A stretch of DNA of 58,438 nucleotides from UBA7803 sp041686955 (lineage in GTDB: Bacteria > Pseudomonadota > Gammaproteobacteria > Pseudomonadales > Azotimanducaceae), in contig JAWLCV010000019.1 of the NCBI GenBank assembly GCA_041686955.1, forward strand, positions 1 to 58,438, written 5' to 3'. Made by a program: the position numbers and the translations under genes. The notes beneath the pieces are model-generated. The model was not told the DNA's origin and did no database searches. It saw only the letters and a program-made list of their open reading frames with translations. Within the stretch, counting starts at the first letter, position 1. Every line of letters starts with the position of its first letter. Shown here one piece after another: positions 28,027-36,553 of the stretch.

Positions 28027-29699
28027 GCCGCGACCGTCTGGCGAAGCTCGACACCCAACTGGTCTGGAATCGGCTGCTCGCCATCGTCGAGGAGCAGGCG
28101 CAGACCCTGATGCGCACGGCGTTCTCCACGGTGGTGCGCGAGGCCGGGGACCTGTCGGCGGGGGTTTTCGACACCGAAGGCCGCATGCTCGCCCAGGCGG
28201 TGACCGGCACGCCGGGTCACGTGAACGCCATGGCGGCATCGGTGGGGAAGTTTCTCGAACGCCATCCCCTCCAAACCCTGCGCCCGGGCGACGTGCTCCT
28301 CACCAACGACCCGTGGGACGGTACCGGCCACCTGAACGACTTCACCGTGGTCACGCCGGTGTACCACCGGAGCCGGTGCGTGGCCCTGTTCGCCTCCACC
28401 AGCCACATCGCCGACGTCGGCGGCCGCGGCTTCGGTCCCGACGCCAACGACCTGTTCGAGGAAGGGCTGCAGATACCCATCAGCCACCTGTTCCGGGAAG
28501 GCCGGCGCGACGAGACCCTGATGGCGATCATCGCCCGCAACGTGCGCGACCCGGTGGTGGCGGAGGGTGATCTGTACTCGCTGGCCGCCTGCAACGACAC
28601 CGGCGCCCGGCAGCTCGTGGAGATGCTGGAGGACTTCGGAATCGACGACCTCGAGGCGCCGGGGCGCGAGATCCTGGAGCTCTCGCACCGGGCCATGGCG
28701 GCCGAGATCGCCCGGTTGCCCGCCGGGGAGTACTCGAACCGCATGCGCATCGACGGCTACGACGAGCCGGTGGATCTGGTCTGCCGGCTGGTCATCGGCG
28801 GCGAGCGGGTCTGGGCGGATTTCTCGGGGACTTCACCGGAGTCCCGCTATGGCATCAACGTGCCACTGCCCTACACGGAAGCCTACGCGTCGTTCGGCGT
28901 GCGCTGTGTGGTCGGTGGCGACATTCCCAACAACGCGGGGTCCCTGCAGGCGGTGCGTGTCACGGCGCCGGAGGGCACCATCCTGAACGCCCGGCGGCCA
29001 CGGGGCGTCTCGGCCCGGCACGCCATCGGGCAGATGCTGCCGGACGTCATTCTGGGCTGTCTCGATCAGGTGCTGCCGGGGCGGGTGCCGGCGGAAGGTG
29101 CTTCCTGCATCTGGAACCCGGTGTTCCGCAGCGCCCATCCGCTGGGCGAGCTGTCCGGCCACGCGGAGTTCGTCATCAATCCCATCTACAACGGCGGTAC
29201 CGGGGCGCGGCCCGGCAAGGACGGCCTTTCCACCACGGCCTTCCCGTCCGGGGTCCGCACCACGCCCACCGAGATCAACGAGGTGACCTCGCCGCTGATC
29301 ATCTGGCGGCGCGAGTACAGGGTGGATTCGGCGGGGGTCGGTGAATTCCGGGGCGGTCTGGGACAGGTGATCGAGGTGGCGCACCGGCGGGGCGAGCCGT
29401 TCGTGGTGTCGAAGATGTTCGACCGGGTGCGGCATCCCGCTCGGGGCCGCCAGGGTGGCGGGGATGGTCAGCCGGGCCGGGTGTACGTGCGCGGCGGCGA
29501 GCACCCCGGTGGCGATCTGCGCGGCAAAGGCCGCGACGAGATTCCGCCCGGCGCCGTGCTGGTGATGGAGACGCCGGGGGGCGGCGGCATGGGCGACGTG
29601 CGCCGCCGGGACCGGGGGCGGATCCGCGCCGACCTGGAAGCCGGGCTGATCTCTCCGGCGGCGGCCCGGGACCTTTACGGATTCGAGGAGGCGGACTGA
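28023..29699 (+). CDS. hyuB: Second hydantoinase B / 5-oxoprolinase-type beta subunit
   Basis: 558 residues from a GTG that overlaps the hyuA stop. It contains EEQAQTLMRTAFSTVVREAGD, LLTNDPWDGTGHLNDFTVV, FASTSHIADVGGRGFG and a glycine-rich C-terminus (VMETPGGGGMGD), all typical of the catalytic beta subunit. It is about 70 residues shorter than the first HyuB, within the family range. With MFS and hyuA it makes a three-gene overlapped set. The catalysed ring opening cannot be specified. Confidence 0.93.
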   Translation: MSRDRLAKLDTQLVWNRLLAIVEEQAQTLMRTAFSTVVREAGDLSAGVFDTEGRMLAQAVTGTPGHVNAMAASVGKFLERHPLQTLRPGDVLLTNDPWDGTGHLNDFTVVTPVYHRSRCVALFASTSHIADVGGRGFGPDANDLFEEGLQIPISHLFREGRRDETLMAIIARNVRDPVVAEGDLYSLAACNDTGARQLVEMLEDFGIDDLEAPGREILELSHRAMAAEIARLPAGEYSNRMRIDGYDEPVDLVCRLVIGGERVWADFSGTSPESRYGINVPLPYTEAYASFGVRCVVGGDIPNNAGSLQAVRVTAPEGTILNARRPRGVSARHAIGQMLPDVILGCLDQVLPGRVPAEGASCIWNPVFRSAHPLGELSGHAEFVINPIYNGGTGARPGKDGLSTTAFPSGVRTTPTEINEVTSPLIIWRREYRVDSAGVGEFRGGLGQVIEVAHRRGEPFVVSKMFDRVRHPARGRQGGGDGQPGRVYVRGGEHPGGDLRGKGRDEIPPGAVLVMETPGGGGMGDVRRRDRGRIRADLEAGLISPAAARDLYGFEEAD

Positions 29700-29715
29700 G
29701 GCGGAGATCATCGTC

Positions 29716-30087
29716 ATGAAATACCTGTGTCTGGCGTACGAAGAAGAGCGGAAGCTGAACGAGCTGTCTCGGGATGAGTGGCTCGAGCTGCGTCAGGAGA
29801 CCCTGGATTACGTGGAGTCCCTGCGGGCGGCCGGCCGACTCGTCGACACCCGTCCCCTGCAGAGTGCGCGAACCGCCGCGACGGTGCGTGTGCGCCGGGC
29901 TCAGGTCACCATCACCGACGGACCGTTCGCGGAGACCACGGAGCAGATCGGCGGCTACTTTCTCATCGAGGCGGAGGATTTCGAGCACGCGGTGCAGATC
30001 GCGTCGAAGTGGCCGTCAGCGCGCATCGGGGCCATCGAGGTCAGACCGGTGGACGAGGAGCTGCGGGAGGATCGGCGCTATCGATGA
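29716..30087 (+). CDS. YCII-related (DGPF domain) protein
   Basis: 123 residues. MKYLCLAYEEERKLNEL at the start and the ITDGPFAETTEQIGGYFLIEAED segment define the DGPF/YCII-related family, small ferredoxin-like folds often encoded near ECF sigma factors or antibiotic-type enzymes. No sigma-factor gene is adjacent here. GCGGAG precedes the ATG, 16 bp after the second hyuB. The biochemical role of the family is unsettled. Confidence 0.88.
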   Translation: MKYLCLAYEEERKLNELSRDEWLELRQETLDYVESLRAAGRLVDTRPLQSARTAATVRVRRAQVTITDGPFAETTEQIGGYFLIEAEDFEHAVQIASKWPSARIGAIEVRPVDEELREDRRYR

Positions 30088-30216
30088 AGCCGGCCACGGC
30101 TCTTGTGGGACCGGTGTCGCATTTGCCGCGGAAATCGCTGCTGCCTGGCGGGCCGAGGCGGTTATGCTGGGCGGTCAGGCACGTCGAGCTGAAAGCGAGC
30201 TGCAAAGGTTGAAGGG

Positions 30217-30753
30217 ATGATGGAAGCCGGGAGCGAAGGGACTGCTCTGGACCACGGCGGGGGTGACGGCCCGGATGCGCGGGCCCGCGTCACCCCGGCG
30301 CGGACCCGCGCCACCTTGACGCGGACCCGCGCCACCTCGGCGGCGCTGCTCGCCGCCTACGCCCTCGTGCTCGCATCCTGCGCCGCGTTTCCCATGCCCG
30401 TCGACTGCGGCTACGACGGGGAGACGGCGTGCAGCGTTTCCATCATCGACCTGATCGTTCATCCGGAGCGCTACGAGGATCGCCACGTTCGGTTCATCGC
30501 GCCGTTGTGGCTGGAGGCCGCGAGCCCCAAGGGGTTCGCCGCCATCAGCGGCGAGGCGCTCACGCTCCTGGACGCGCCCAACATCGTCGCCGTCAACCTG
30601 GCGGGACAGCCCTGCGACATCGACACCGAGCCGATGATCGTCCAGGGGCGCTTCTCCCGGGTGGAGGAATACAACTACCGGGGCATCGTCCTGGAGGCGA
30701 CCATTCTACGTCCGGTGTCTCAGGCTCCCGCCTGCGGACAGGAAAGCCCTTGA
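30217..30753 (+). CDS. Putative lipoprotein, unknown
   Basis: 178 residues if the ATG at 30217 is used; it is preceded by GAAGGG and immediately followed by a second ATG. The lipobox LASC lies unusually deep, about 50 residues in, after an Arg/Thr-rich stretch encoded by a 21-bp tandem repeat. A TTG at 30316 would give a normal lipoprotein signal but has no ribosome site. The mature part has CGYDGETACSVSIIDLIVHPERYEDRHV (in part), VNLAGQPCDID and VQGRFSRVEEYNYRGIV, which resembles an OB-like lipoprotein. The gene overlaps the next one (TTGA). Confidence 0.6.
   Translation: MMEAGSEGTALDHGGGDGPDARARVTPARTRATLTRTRATSAALLAAYALVLASCAAFPMPVDCGYDGETACSVSIIDLIVHPERYEDRHVRFIAPLWLEAASPKGFAAISGEALTLLDAPNIVAVNLAGQPCDIDTEPMIVQGRFSRVEEYNYRGIVLEATILRPVSQAPACGQESP
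30277..30339 (+). repeat. Three 21-bp tandem repeats
   Basis: Units at 30277-30297, 30298-30318 and 30319-30339 share the frame GCGCGGACCCGCGCCACC with few changes. They encode three seven-residue units (ARARVTP, ARTRATL, TRTRATS) before the lipoprotein's hydrophobic core. The copy number may vary between strains. Confidence 0.85.
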
Positions 30754-31319
30754 AGACGCAATACTACGCAGCCGCCAGTCTGGATGGTCACATCGCAGCC
30801 CCGAACGACTCTCTCGACTGGCTGCTGCAGCTCGGCGACGTAGGGGCCACCAGCTATCCTGCGTTCATCCGCGAGGTCGGGGCCATCGCCATGGGGTCCG
30901 CCACCTACGAATGGATTCTGGACCACCTTCGGCGGGCCGAGTCGGAAGAGGCGGGCACCTGGCCGTATCAGCAGCCGGTCTGGGTCTTCACCAGTCGATC
31001 CCTGGAAGGCGTCCGGGGGGCGGACATCCGCTTCGTTCGCGGAGACGTGCGGCCGGTGCACAGGGAAATGGTCTCGGCGGCGAATGGCAGGAACGTCTGG
31101 ATCTGCGGCGGCGGCGAGCTGGCGGGTCAGTTCTACGATCACGGGCTTCTCGACGAGCTGATCGTTCAGGTAGCCTCGGTCACTCTGGGCGCCGGGTCGC
31201 CGCTGCTGCCGCGTGAGATCGTGACGCCACCGTTGCGGCTGATATCCGCGACCACCTTCGGCGATGCTTTCGCCGAGCTGCGCTACGAGGTGCCGTCTCC
31301 ACATGACGAAGCCGGCTGA
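30750..31319 (+). CDS. Dihydrofolate reductase / RibD C-terminal-like protein
   Basis: 189 residues from a TTG overlapping the previous stop, with GGAAAG upstream. YYAAASLDGHIAAPNDSLDWL at the N-terminus, AIAMGSATYEWIL, WVFTSRSLEG and VWICGGGELAGQFYDHGLLDELIVQ form the pyrimidine-reductase/DHFR fold with its NADPH-binding GGG turn. Family members of this type are mostly stand-alone reductases of unknown substrate, distinct from biosynthetic folA or ribD. The 3' end overlaps the acetyltransferase gene by 17 bp. Confidence 0.87.
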   Translation: MKTQYYAAASLDGHIAAPNDSLDWLLQLGDVGATSYPAFIREVGAIAMGSATYEWILDHLRRAESEEAGTWPYQQPVWVFTSRSLEGVRGADIRFVRGDVRPVHREMVSAANGRNVWICGGGELAGQFYDHGLLDELIVQVASVTLGAGSPLLPREIVTPPLRLISATTFGDAFAELRYEVPSPHDEAG

Positions 31320-31830
31320 CGTCGTCATTCGCCCCTACGAGCCGGGAGACGCCGAGGTACTGGCCGAGGCGGTGGCCGAATCCGTGGCCGAGGTTTCACC
31401 TTTCATGCCCTGGTGCCATCCGGGCTACGGACTGGCCGATGCCCGGGCGTGGATCGAAACCACCATCGCGGGGCGGCGGGACGGAACGCTGTTCGATTTC
31501 GCCGTCATCGCGGGAGGCCGCTTTGCCGGCGGCTGCGGCATCAACCAGATCAACGCCATGGACGGTGTCGGCAACCTGGGCTACTGGATCCGCAGTTCCT
31601 GTGCCGGCCGCGGCATAGCCCCGGCCGCGGTCACGCAACTGCTCCGTTGGGTCTTCTCGGATACGACCCTCGATCGCATCGAGATCGTCGCCGCCGTGGA
31701 AAATACCCGGAGTCAGCGCGTCGCCGAGAAGGTGGGAGCGCACCGGGACGCCGTGCTCGCGAAGCGCACCCGGGTGCGCGGTGTGTCCAGCTCGGCGGTG
31801 CTGTACTCGGTGCTGCGGCCCGACCGCTGA
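31303..31830 (+). CDS. GNAT-family N-acetyltransferase (RimJ/RimL-like)
   Basis: 175 residues from the ATG at 31303. The acetyl-CoA-binding region is SSCAGRGIAPAAVTQLLRW, followed by DRIEIVAAVENTRSQRVAEKVGAHRDAVL, the RimJ/RimL-type ending. Such enzymes acetylate protein N-termini or small amines. The start lies inside the preceding gene, so the four genes from about 29.7 to 31.8 kb could share one transcript. Confidence 0.88.
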   Translation: MTKPADVVIRPYEPGDAEVLAEAVAESVAEVSPFMPWCHPGYGLADARAWIETTIAGRRDGTLFDFAVIAGGRFAGGCGINQINAMDGVGNLGYWIRSSCAGRGIAPAAVTQLLRWVFSDTTLDRIEIVAAVENTRSQRVAEKVGAHRDAVLAKRTRVRGVSSSAVLYSVLRPDR

Positions 31831-31930
31831 GGCGATCCGGCCGCCGGCCCGGCGAGACGAGCCCCGTTGACGGTCAGGGAGCCGGGGCGTGTAATTGCAC
31901 AACCACTTTCATGCTTCCGGAGCGCCCGCC

Positions 31931-32734
31931 TTGACGGATCCCGCCTTGCAGGAGCTGGTCGATGCCGCCGCCGCATACGAATCCATGATGGTGCCGGCGC
32001 TGTTCGGGCCGTGGGCCGCGCCGGTGGCGGAGGCCGCGGGAATTCGCCCCGGGGAACGGGTACTGGACGTGGCCTGTGGCACCGGCGTTCTCGCCCGTGA
32101 GGTGTCGAATCGAGTCGGTCCCACCGGCCGTGTGGCGGGGCTGGACCGGAATCCCGGCATGCTGGAGGTGGCCCGGCGGATCGCGCCCGCTGTGGAGTGG
32201 CACCAGGGCAGCGCCGAGTCCCTGCCGTTCCCGGATGCGGCCTTCGACGCCGTGGTCTGCCAGTTCGGACTCATGCTCTTCGACGACCCGCGCCGGGCGT
32301 TGCGCGAAGCGCTCCGGGTGCTGGCGCCGGGCGGGCGGCTGGCGTTCGCGGTGTGGGACGCGCTGGCCAACATTCCCGCCTATCGCGCGGAGGCTGCCCT
32401 TCTGGAGATGCTCGCCGGGGAGGCCGCTGCCGAGGCTCTGCACATTCCCTTCGCCTTGGGTGAGCCGGCGCGGCTCGCCGCCCTGTGTGCGGCAGCGGGC
32501 GTAGAGGAGCCCGAGTTCGTTACCCGGCATGGCACGGCGCGATTTCCCACGGCGCGAGCCATGGTGGAGGCGGACCTTCGAGGCTGGCTGCCGGCGGTGG
32601 GTGTGGTGCTGCCGGAGGCGACCGTCCAGCGCATCCTCGAGGCCGCTGAGGAGGTGCTCGCGCCGTACGTCACCACCGACGGTGCGGCTGCCTTCCGGGT
32701 GTCTGCCCACATCCTCACCGTGACCAGGACTTGA
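31931..32734 (+). CDS. Class I SAM-dependent methyltransferase
   Basis: 267 residues from a TTG at 31931, which has GGAG eight bases upstream; an in-frame TTG at 31895 lacks one. Motif I is VLDVACGTGVLAREV, motif II is FDAVVCQFGLMLFDD and motif III lies near RVLAPGGRLAFAVWD. This is the UbiE/Methyltransf_11 type. The substrate is unknown, and nothing nearby suggests quinone or lipid synthesis specifically. Confidence 0.88.
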   Translation: MTDPALQELVDAAAAYESMMVPALFGPWAAPVAEAAGIRPGERVLDVACGTGVLAREVSNRVGPTGRVAGLDRNPGMLEVARRIAPAVEWHQGSAESLPFPDAAFDAVVCQFGLMLFDDPRRALREALRVLAPGGRLAFAVWDALANIPAYRAEAALLEMLAGEAAAEALHIPFALGEPARLAALCAAAGVEEPEFVTRHGTARFPTARAMVEADLRGWLPAVGVVLPEATVQRILEAAEEVLAPYVTTDGAAAFRVSAHILTVTRT

Positions 32735-32874
32735 GCCGCCGCCGTGACCGTCTGGAGGGGGTGGGAGTACGCCGCGACATGGGCGAGAATGCCCGCCCGG
32801 TGGGCTGCGTCCGAGCGGTTGTCGGGGCGCGCCGCCGTGATCTCGTTTCGAACTCGTAGGGTGACGGATAGCCG

Positions 32875-33375
32875 ATGAACGTGACTTTCGACCGAGTGCC
32901 CGCGTGGCTGCCGCGGCAGAGTGCCGCAGTTCTTCTGGTTTTTCTAGTCGCGGCGCTCGCAGGCGCCTGTGCCAGCGTCGGCGAAGGCACGTCGTTGCAG
33001 CAACAGGTGACGGAAACGGAGCGGGCGTTCGCGCGGACCATGGCGGAACGCGACCACGAAGCATTCGCGTCGTTTCTCGCGGATGAAGCCGTGTTCTTCT
33101 CGGGCCAGACGCCCACCCGCGGCAAAGCAGCGGTGGCTGCGGCGTGGCGCCCGTTTTTCGAAGGTCCCGAGGCGCCTTTTTCCTGGGAGCCGGACCGGGT
33201 GGAAGTGCTGGAATCCGGCACCCTTGCTCTCAGCACCGGCCCGGTCTACGACCCCTCCGGGCGGCTGGTCGGCCGATTCAACTCCATCTGGCGCCGGGAA
33301 GGCGCCGGCCGCTGGCGCATCGTCTTCGACCAGGGCAGCCCGGTCTGCGGCGGGGCCCCTACAGAGGATTCGTAA
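32875..33375 (+). CDS. SnoaL/NTF2-like (DUF4440-type) lipoprotein
   Basis: 166 residues. A signal peptide with lipobox LAGAC is followed by an NTF2-like cone fold: TERAFARTMAERDHEAFASFLADEAVFFSG and GRLVGRFNSIWRREGAGRWRIVFDQGSP (in parts). This fold occurs in ketosteroid-isomerase-like proteins and in many periplasmic proteins of unknown role. It stands alone upstream of the tRNA gene. Confidence 0.83.
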   Translation: MNVTFDRVPAWLPRQSAAVLLVFLVAALAGACASVGEGTSLQQQVTETERAFARTMAERDHEAFASFLADEAVFFSGQTPTRGKAAVAAAWRPFFEGPEAPFSWEPDRVEVLESGTLALSTGPVYDPSGRLVGRFNSIWRREGAGRWRIVFDQGSPVCGGAPTEDS

Positions 33376-33434
33376 GGGCGGATTCGCCGAAGGCTTGTAT
33401 TTCTGATCGGTTTCGGCACAATACGCAGCCCTAC

Positions 33435-33510
<76 letters not shown>

Positions 33511-33534
33511 ATCTTCCCCCTGCCGTCGCGGCGC

Positions 33535-34299
33535 CTATTGGGCCGTCATTCCGGCATCTACCGTGAACTCCGCTCCGGTGACGTAGCTCGACTCGTCGGA
33601 GGCGAGGTAGAGAATGCAGTTGGCGATGTCCTCGGGTTGGCCGACGCGACCCAGCGGCACCCGCTCAGGCCCCACGTTCACCCCGGCCGGGTCCGTCTGG
33701 CCGGTGGCCTCGGCCTGCATGTTGGTCCAGATGACCCCGGGATGCACCGAGTTGCAGCGGATGTTGTCGTGGGCACCTTCGATGGCGATGCTCTTCGTCA
33801 TGATGCGCACCCCGCCCTTGGCGGCGCCGTAGGCCACGCATCGGGCCAGCCCGACCAGTCCGGCTACCGACGAGAGATTGATGAGCGAGCCGCCGCCGGC
33901 TGCGCGCATGGCCGGCATGGCGTGCTTGCAGCCGAGGAACACGCTGGTGAGGTTGACGTCGATCTGGCGCCGCCAGTCCTCCAGGGTCAGATCGTCGATG
34001 GGCGCGAGCACGGCGATGCCGGCGTTGTTGACCAGCACGTCGAGCCGTCCGAACGCCTCGGTGGTGCGGGCGATGACGTCCTTCCAACCGTCTTCGCTGG
34101 TCACGTCCTGATTGAGCGCCAGCGCCTGCCCACCCGCTTCGCGAATGGCGCGCGCGCAGTCCTCTGCCCCATCGAAGTCCACATCGGTGACCACCAGCCG
34201 GGCGCCTTCGCGAGCCAGGGCCAGGGCGGTGGCCCGGCCCAGGCCTGGATTCGACGCGGCCCCCGTGACGATCGCGACCTTACCCTCTACCCGTCCCAC
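33535..34299 (-). CDS. Short-chain dehydrogenase/reductase
   Basis: 254 residues from a GTG preceded by GGGGAGAAG. It has the cofactor motif TGAASNPGLG, NNAGIAV, the catalytic S in NLSSVAGLVG and YGAAKGG, where the Y-x3-K pair is intact. D39-type acidic residue after the second strand (VVTDVDFDG) suggests NAD(H). It would oxidise or reduce a secondary alcohol or ketone. Classical SDR; the substrate is unknown. It is transcribed toward the tRNA gene. Confidence 0.92.
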   Translation of the reverse strand: MGRVEGKVAIVTGAASNPGLGRATALALAREGARLVVTDVDFDGAEDCARAIREAGGQALALNQDVTSEDGWKDVIARTTEAFGRLDVLVNNAGIAVLAPIDDLTLEDWRRQIDVNLTSVFLGCKHAMPAMRAAGGGSLINLSSVAGLVGLARCVAYGAAKGGVRIMTKSIAIEGAHDNIRCNSVHPGVIWTNMQAEATGQTDPAGVNVGPERVPLGRVGQPEDIANCILYLASDESSYVTGAEFTVDAGMTAQ

Positions 34300-34488
34300 G
34301 GCTTCTCCCCCCGGTTTGTTGGCATCGCTCCGAGTATGACAAAAGCCCCGCTACCCCGCATCGCCCGGGCGCGCCAAGAGGTCCGTCAATGTGAGGCGCC
34401 CCCGCAGGGCGCAGAATCGCCTCGGTCTCGTGAACGCCTCTTGGGGGAGGTGTCGAATGATGGAATCGTACATGACGAGGAAATTCAG

Positions 34489-34899
34489 GTGAGCCGGGCG
34501 GTGGCCCGGCGTCAATCGGTGCAGCGCGTTCTGGTCGTGGAAGACGACGCGGATGCGGGCACGCTACTGCGCATGCTGCTGGAATCCCAGGGTTATCAGG
34601 TGGTGCTGGCGCGCAACGGGGGGGCGGCTCTGGCGTCGCTGCGCGAGCAGGACGTGGATCTGGTGCTGTGTGACCTCGGCCTGCCCGACAACCTGTCGGG
34701 CTACGATCTGGCGCGCATCATCCGCGACGATCCCCGGTTGCGCGACCTGCCGCTGGTGGCGCTCACGGGGTACGATCGGCCCTGTGACCGACAGCGCAGC
34801 GAGGCGGCGGGTTTCGACGCGCACCTGGCGAAGCCCGTGGGCAGCGAGGGCATCCGGCAGGCCCTGGGCGCGGTTCGCGGCGCCACGGCCGAGCACTGA
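34489..34899 (+). CDS. Single-domain response regulator (receiver only)
   Basis: 136 residues from a GTG at 34489 with AGGA seven bases upstream. VLVVEDDADAGTLLRMLL carries the acidic pocket, LVLCDLGLPDNLSGYD the phospho-acceptor aspartate, LVALTGYDR the switch threonine and HLAKPVG the conserved lysine. There is no output domain. The sequence resembles the attached receiver of the hybrid kinase at 9.8-11.7 kb, so it could be a phosphorelay partner of that or another kinase. It lies between two SDR genes on the other strand. Confidence 0.87.
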   Translation: MSRAVARRQSVQRVLVVEDDADAGTLLRMLLESQGYQVVLARNGGAALASLREQDVDLVLCDLGLPDNLSGYDLARIIRDDPRLRDLPLVALTGYDRPCDRQRSEAAGFDAHLAKPVGSEGIRQALGAVRGATAEH

Positions 34900-34906
34900 C
34901 CGCGGG

Positions 34907-35770
34907 CTAGATGGGCCTCAGGTCCGGCGGCTCGCCGGTGCTGCCCCGGGTGATTCCGCTCACCCGGGCATGGCGGCCGGAGGTGCGGGGGAACTTCTTC
35001 GACAGCTCCGGCCCGGCGGCGGTGAGCCCGCCGTCCACCACCAGTGCCTCGCCGGTGACGAAGCTGGAATCGTCGCTGGCGAGAAACAGTGCGGCGCCGG
35101 CGATGTGCTCGCCGCGCCCGTACTCGGGCCAGGGCTGTGCGGTAGCGAAACCGGCTCGAACCTCATCCGGGCGATCGCCTTCCGCGAGGGGCGTGGCGAT
35201 GAAGCCGGGGCAGATGGCGTTCACCCGAATGCGGTCCGGCGCCAATTCCACCGCCGCGGACATGGTGAGGTTGACCACCGCGGCCTTGGCGGCCGAATAG
35301 ACCAGGGGGCCGCCGTCGCCGCTCAGTGCGGCGATTGACGCGGTATTGATGATGGAGCCGCCGCGGCCTCGAGCGCGCATGATGCTGGCCGCGTGCTTGA
35401 TGCCCAGGAATACCCCCTTGGCGAGCACGTCCATGGTGTAGTCCCAGTCTTCTACGGTGGTCTCGGTGAGCGGCCCGATGGCGCCGCCGACCCCCGCGTT
35501 GTTGAACAGCACGTCCAGACCGCCGAAGCGGGAGAGGGCATGCTGCAAGGCCACTTCGACGTCGCGTTCTCGCGCCACGTCGGTGCGGACGAAGTCCACC
35601 GCGTCGCCGTGTCCCGCGGCATCCGCCTCGCGCAGGGTTCGTTGCCCGTTGTCGGTGTTGTAGTCCGCGATCACCACGCGCGCGCCCTCGTTAAGGAAAC
35701 GCAGTGCCGTGGCTTTGCCCATGCCGCTGGCTCCCCCGGTGATCACGGCGACCTTGCCTGCCAATCTCAT
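34907..35770 (-). CDS. Short-chain dehydrogenase/reductase with C-terminal extension
   Basis: 287 residues, about 30 longer than a classical SDR. TGGASGMG is the cofactor loop, VIADYNTDNG suggests NAD, and NNAGVGG, NTASIAALSG and YSAAKAAV give the catalytic Ser-Tyr-Lys set. After the usual VDGGLTA ending comes an Arg/Gly/Pro-rich tail of about 35 residues with no evident fold. It resembles the 3-alpha- or 20-beta-hydroxysteroid type of SDR, but this is only a family impression. Confidence 0.91.
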   Translation of the reverse strand: MRLAGKVAVITGGASGMGKATALRFLNEGARVVIADYNTDNGQRTLREADAAGHGDAVDFVRTDVARERDVEVALQHALSRFGGLDVLFNNAGVGGAIGPLTETTVEDWDYTMDVLAKGVFLGIKHAASIMRARGRGGSIINTASIAALSGDGGPLVYSAAKAAVVNLTMSAAVELAPDRIRVNAICPGFIATPLAEGDRPDEVRAGFATAQPWPEYGRGEHIAGAALFLASDDSSFVTGEALVVDGGLTAAGPELSKKFPRTSGRHARVSGITRGSTGEPPDLRPI

Positions 35771-35827
35771 GATGCCCTCGTCCTCCGCTGGCTATCCGGC
35801 ATCGTACCAGGGCGACATCGCGGCGGG

Positions 35828-36553
35828 TCAGCGGGCGTCGTGAAAGATCAGCCCCAGCGTGCTGCGGCAGCCTCCGGTCACCGTGCCGACCCCGTGGCGC
35901 ATCTTGGCGCGATGCCAACCCCGGGCGCCGCGCCGGGGGCGCTCCCGAACCGGAATGATGGCCGCCTGGCCCTGCAGCAGCGGGACGACCAGGGGCCGCG
36001 ACTGCATGCGGGGACGCTGCTCCACCAGAATCAGCTCACCGCCGGTGAACTCTTCGCCCGGGCGGCTCAGCAGGACGACCGCCTGCAGCGGGAAATGGAT
36101 GGGGCCGTAGAGATCCTGGTGCAGGCAGTTGAAATCCCCCGCCTGGTAGCGCAGCAGCAGGGGCGTCGGCCGGAGCTGTCCCTGGGCGTGACACCGTGCC
36201 GTCAGGTCGTCCAGTGAGGCGGGCCAGTCCGCTGGTTGGCCGAGGCGCTCGTGCCAGGTATTGGCGATGGCGGCCAGGTGGGGATAGAGCGCCTGACGCA
36301 GGGCTTCCACCACGCCGGGCAGGGGATAGTCGAAGTAGCGGTAGCGGCCCCGGCCGAAGTTGTAGCGCGCCATGTCCACGGTGGCGCGGAAACGAGCGGT
36401 TCCGTCGTCGAAGCTGCGGCGCAGGCGCCGACACGCCGCTGCAGCGACGATGGGGGGCGTCACGGCGAAGCCCTGCGCGTCGAGGTCGTGGGTCATCGCT
36501 TCCCAGTCGAGATCCGCCACCTGGCGCAGCAGCGCCGCCGCCGGGGCGTTCAT
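35828..36553 (-). CDS. 2OG-Fe(II) oxygenase next to ada (PF09859-like)
   Basis: 241 residues. Iron ligands are H145 and D147 (CLHQDLYG) and H220 (MRHGVG); R230 ten residues later should bind 2-oxoglutarate. The family occurs widely beside ada and is predicted to repair alkylated nucleic acid oxidatively, in analogy to AlkB, although it is a separate family. The start overlaps the ada stop by 4 bp (ATGA), so it is the second gene of an ada operon. The DNA substrate and activity remain inferred. Confidence 0.85.
   Translation of the reverse strand: MNAPAAALLRQVADLDWEAMTHDLDAQGFAVTPPIVAAAACRRLRRSFDDGTARFRATVDMARYNFGRGRYRYFDYPLPGVVEALRQALYPHLAAIANTWHERLGQPADWPASLDDLTARCHAQGQLRPTPLLLRYQAGDFNCLHQDLYGPIHFPLQAVVLLSRPGEEFTGGELILVEQRPRMQSRPLVVPLLQGQAAIIPVRERPRRGARGWHRAKMRHGVGTVTGGCRSTLGLIFHDAR

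Noticed and set aside
30277..30339. 21-bp repeats as a CRISPR array
   Set aside because: The units are contiguous with no spacers and lie within a coding frame; no cas gene is present in the window.
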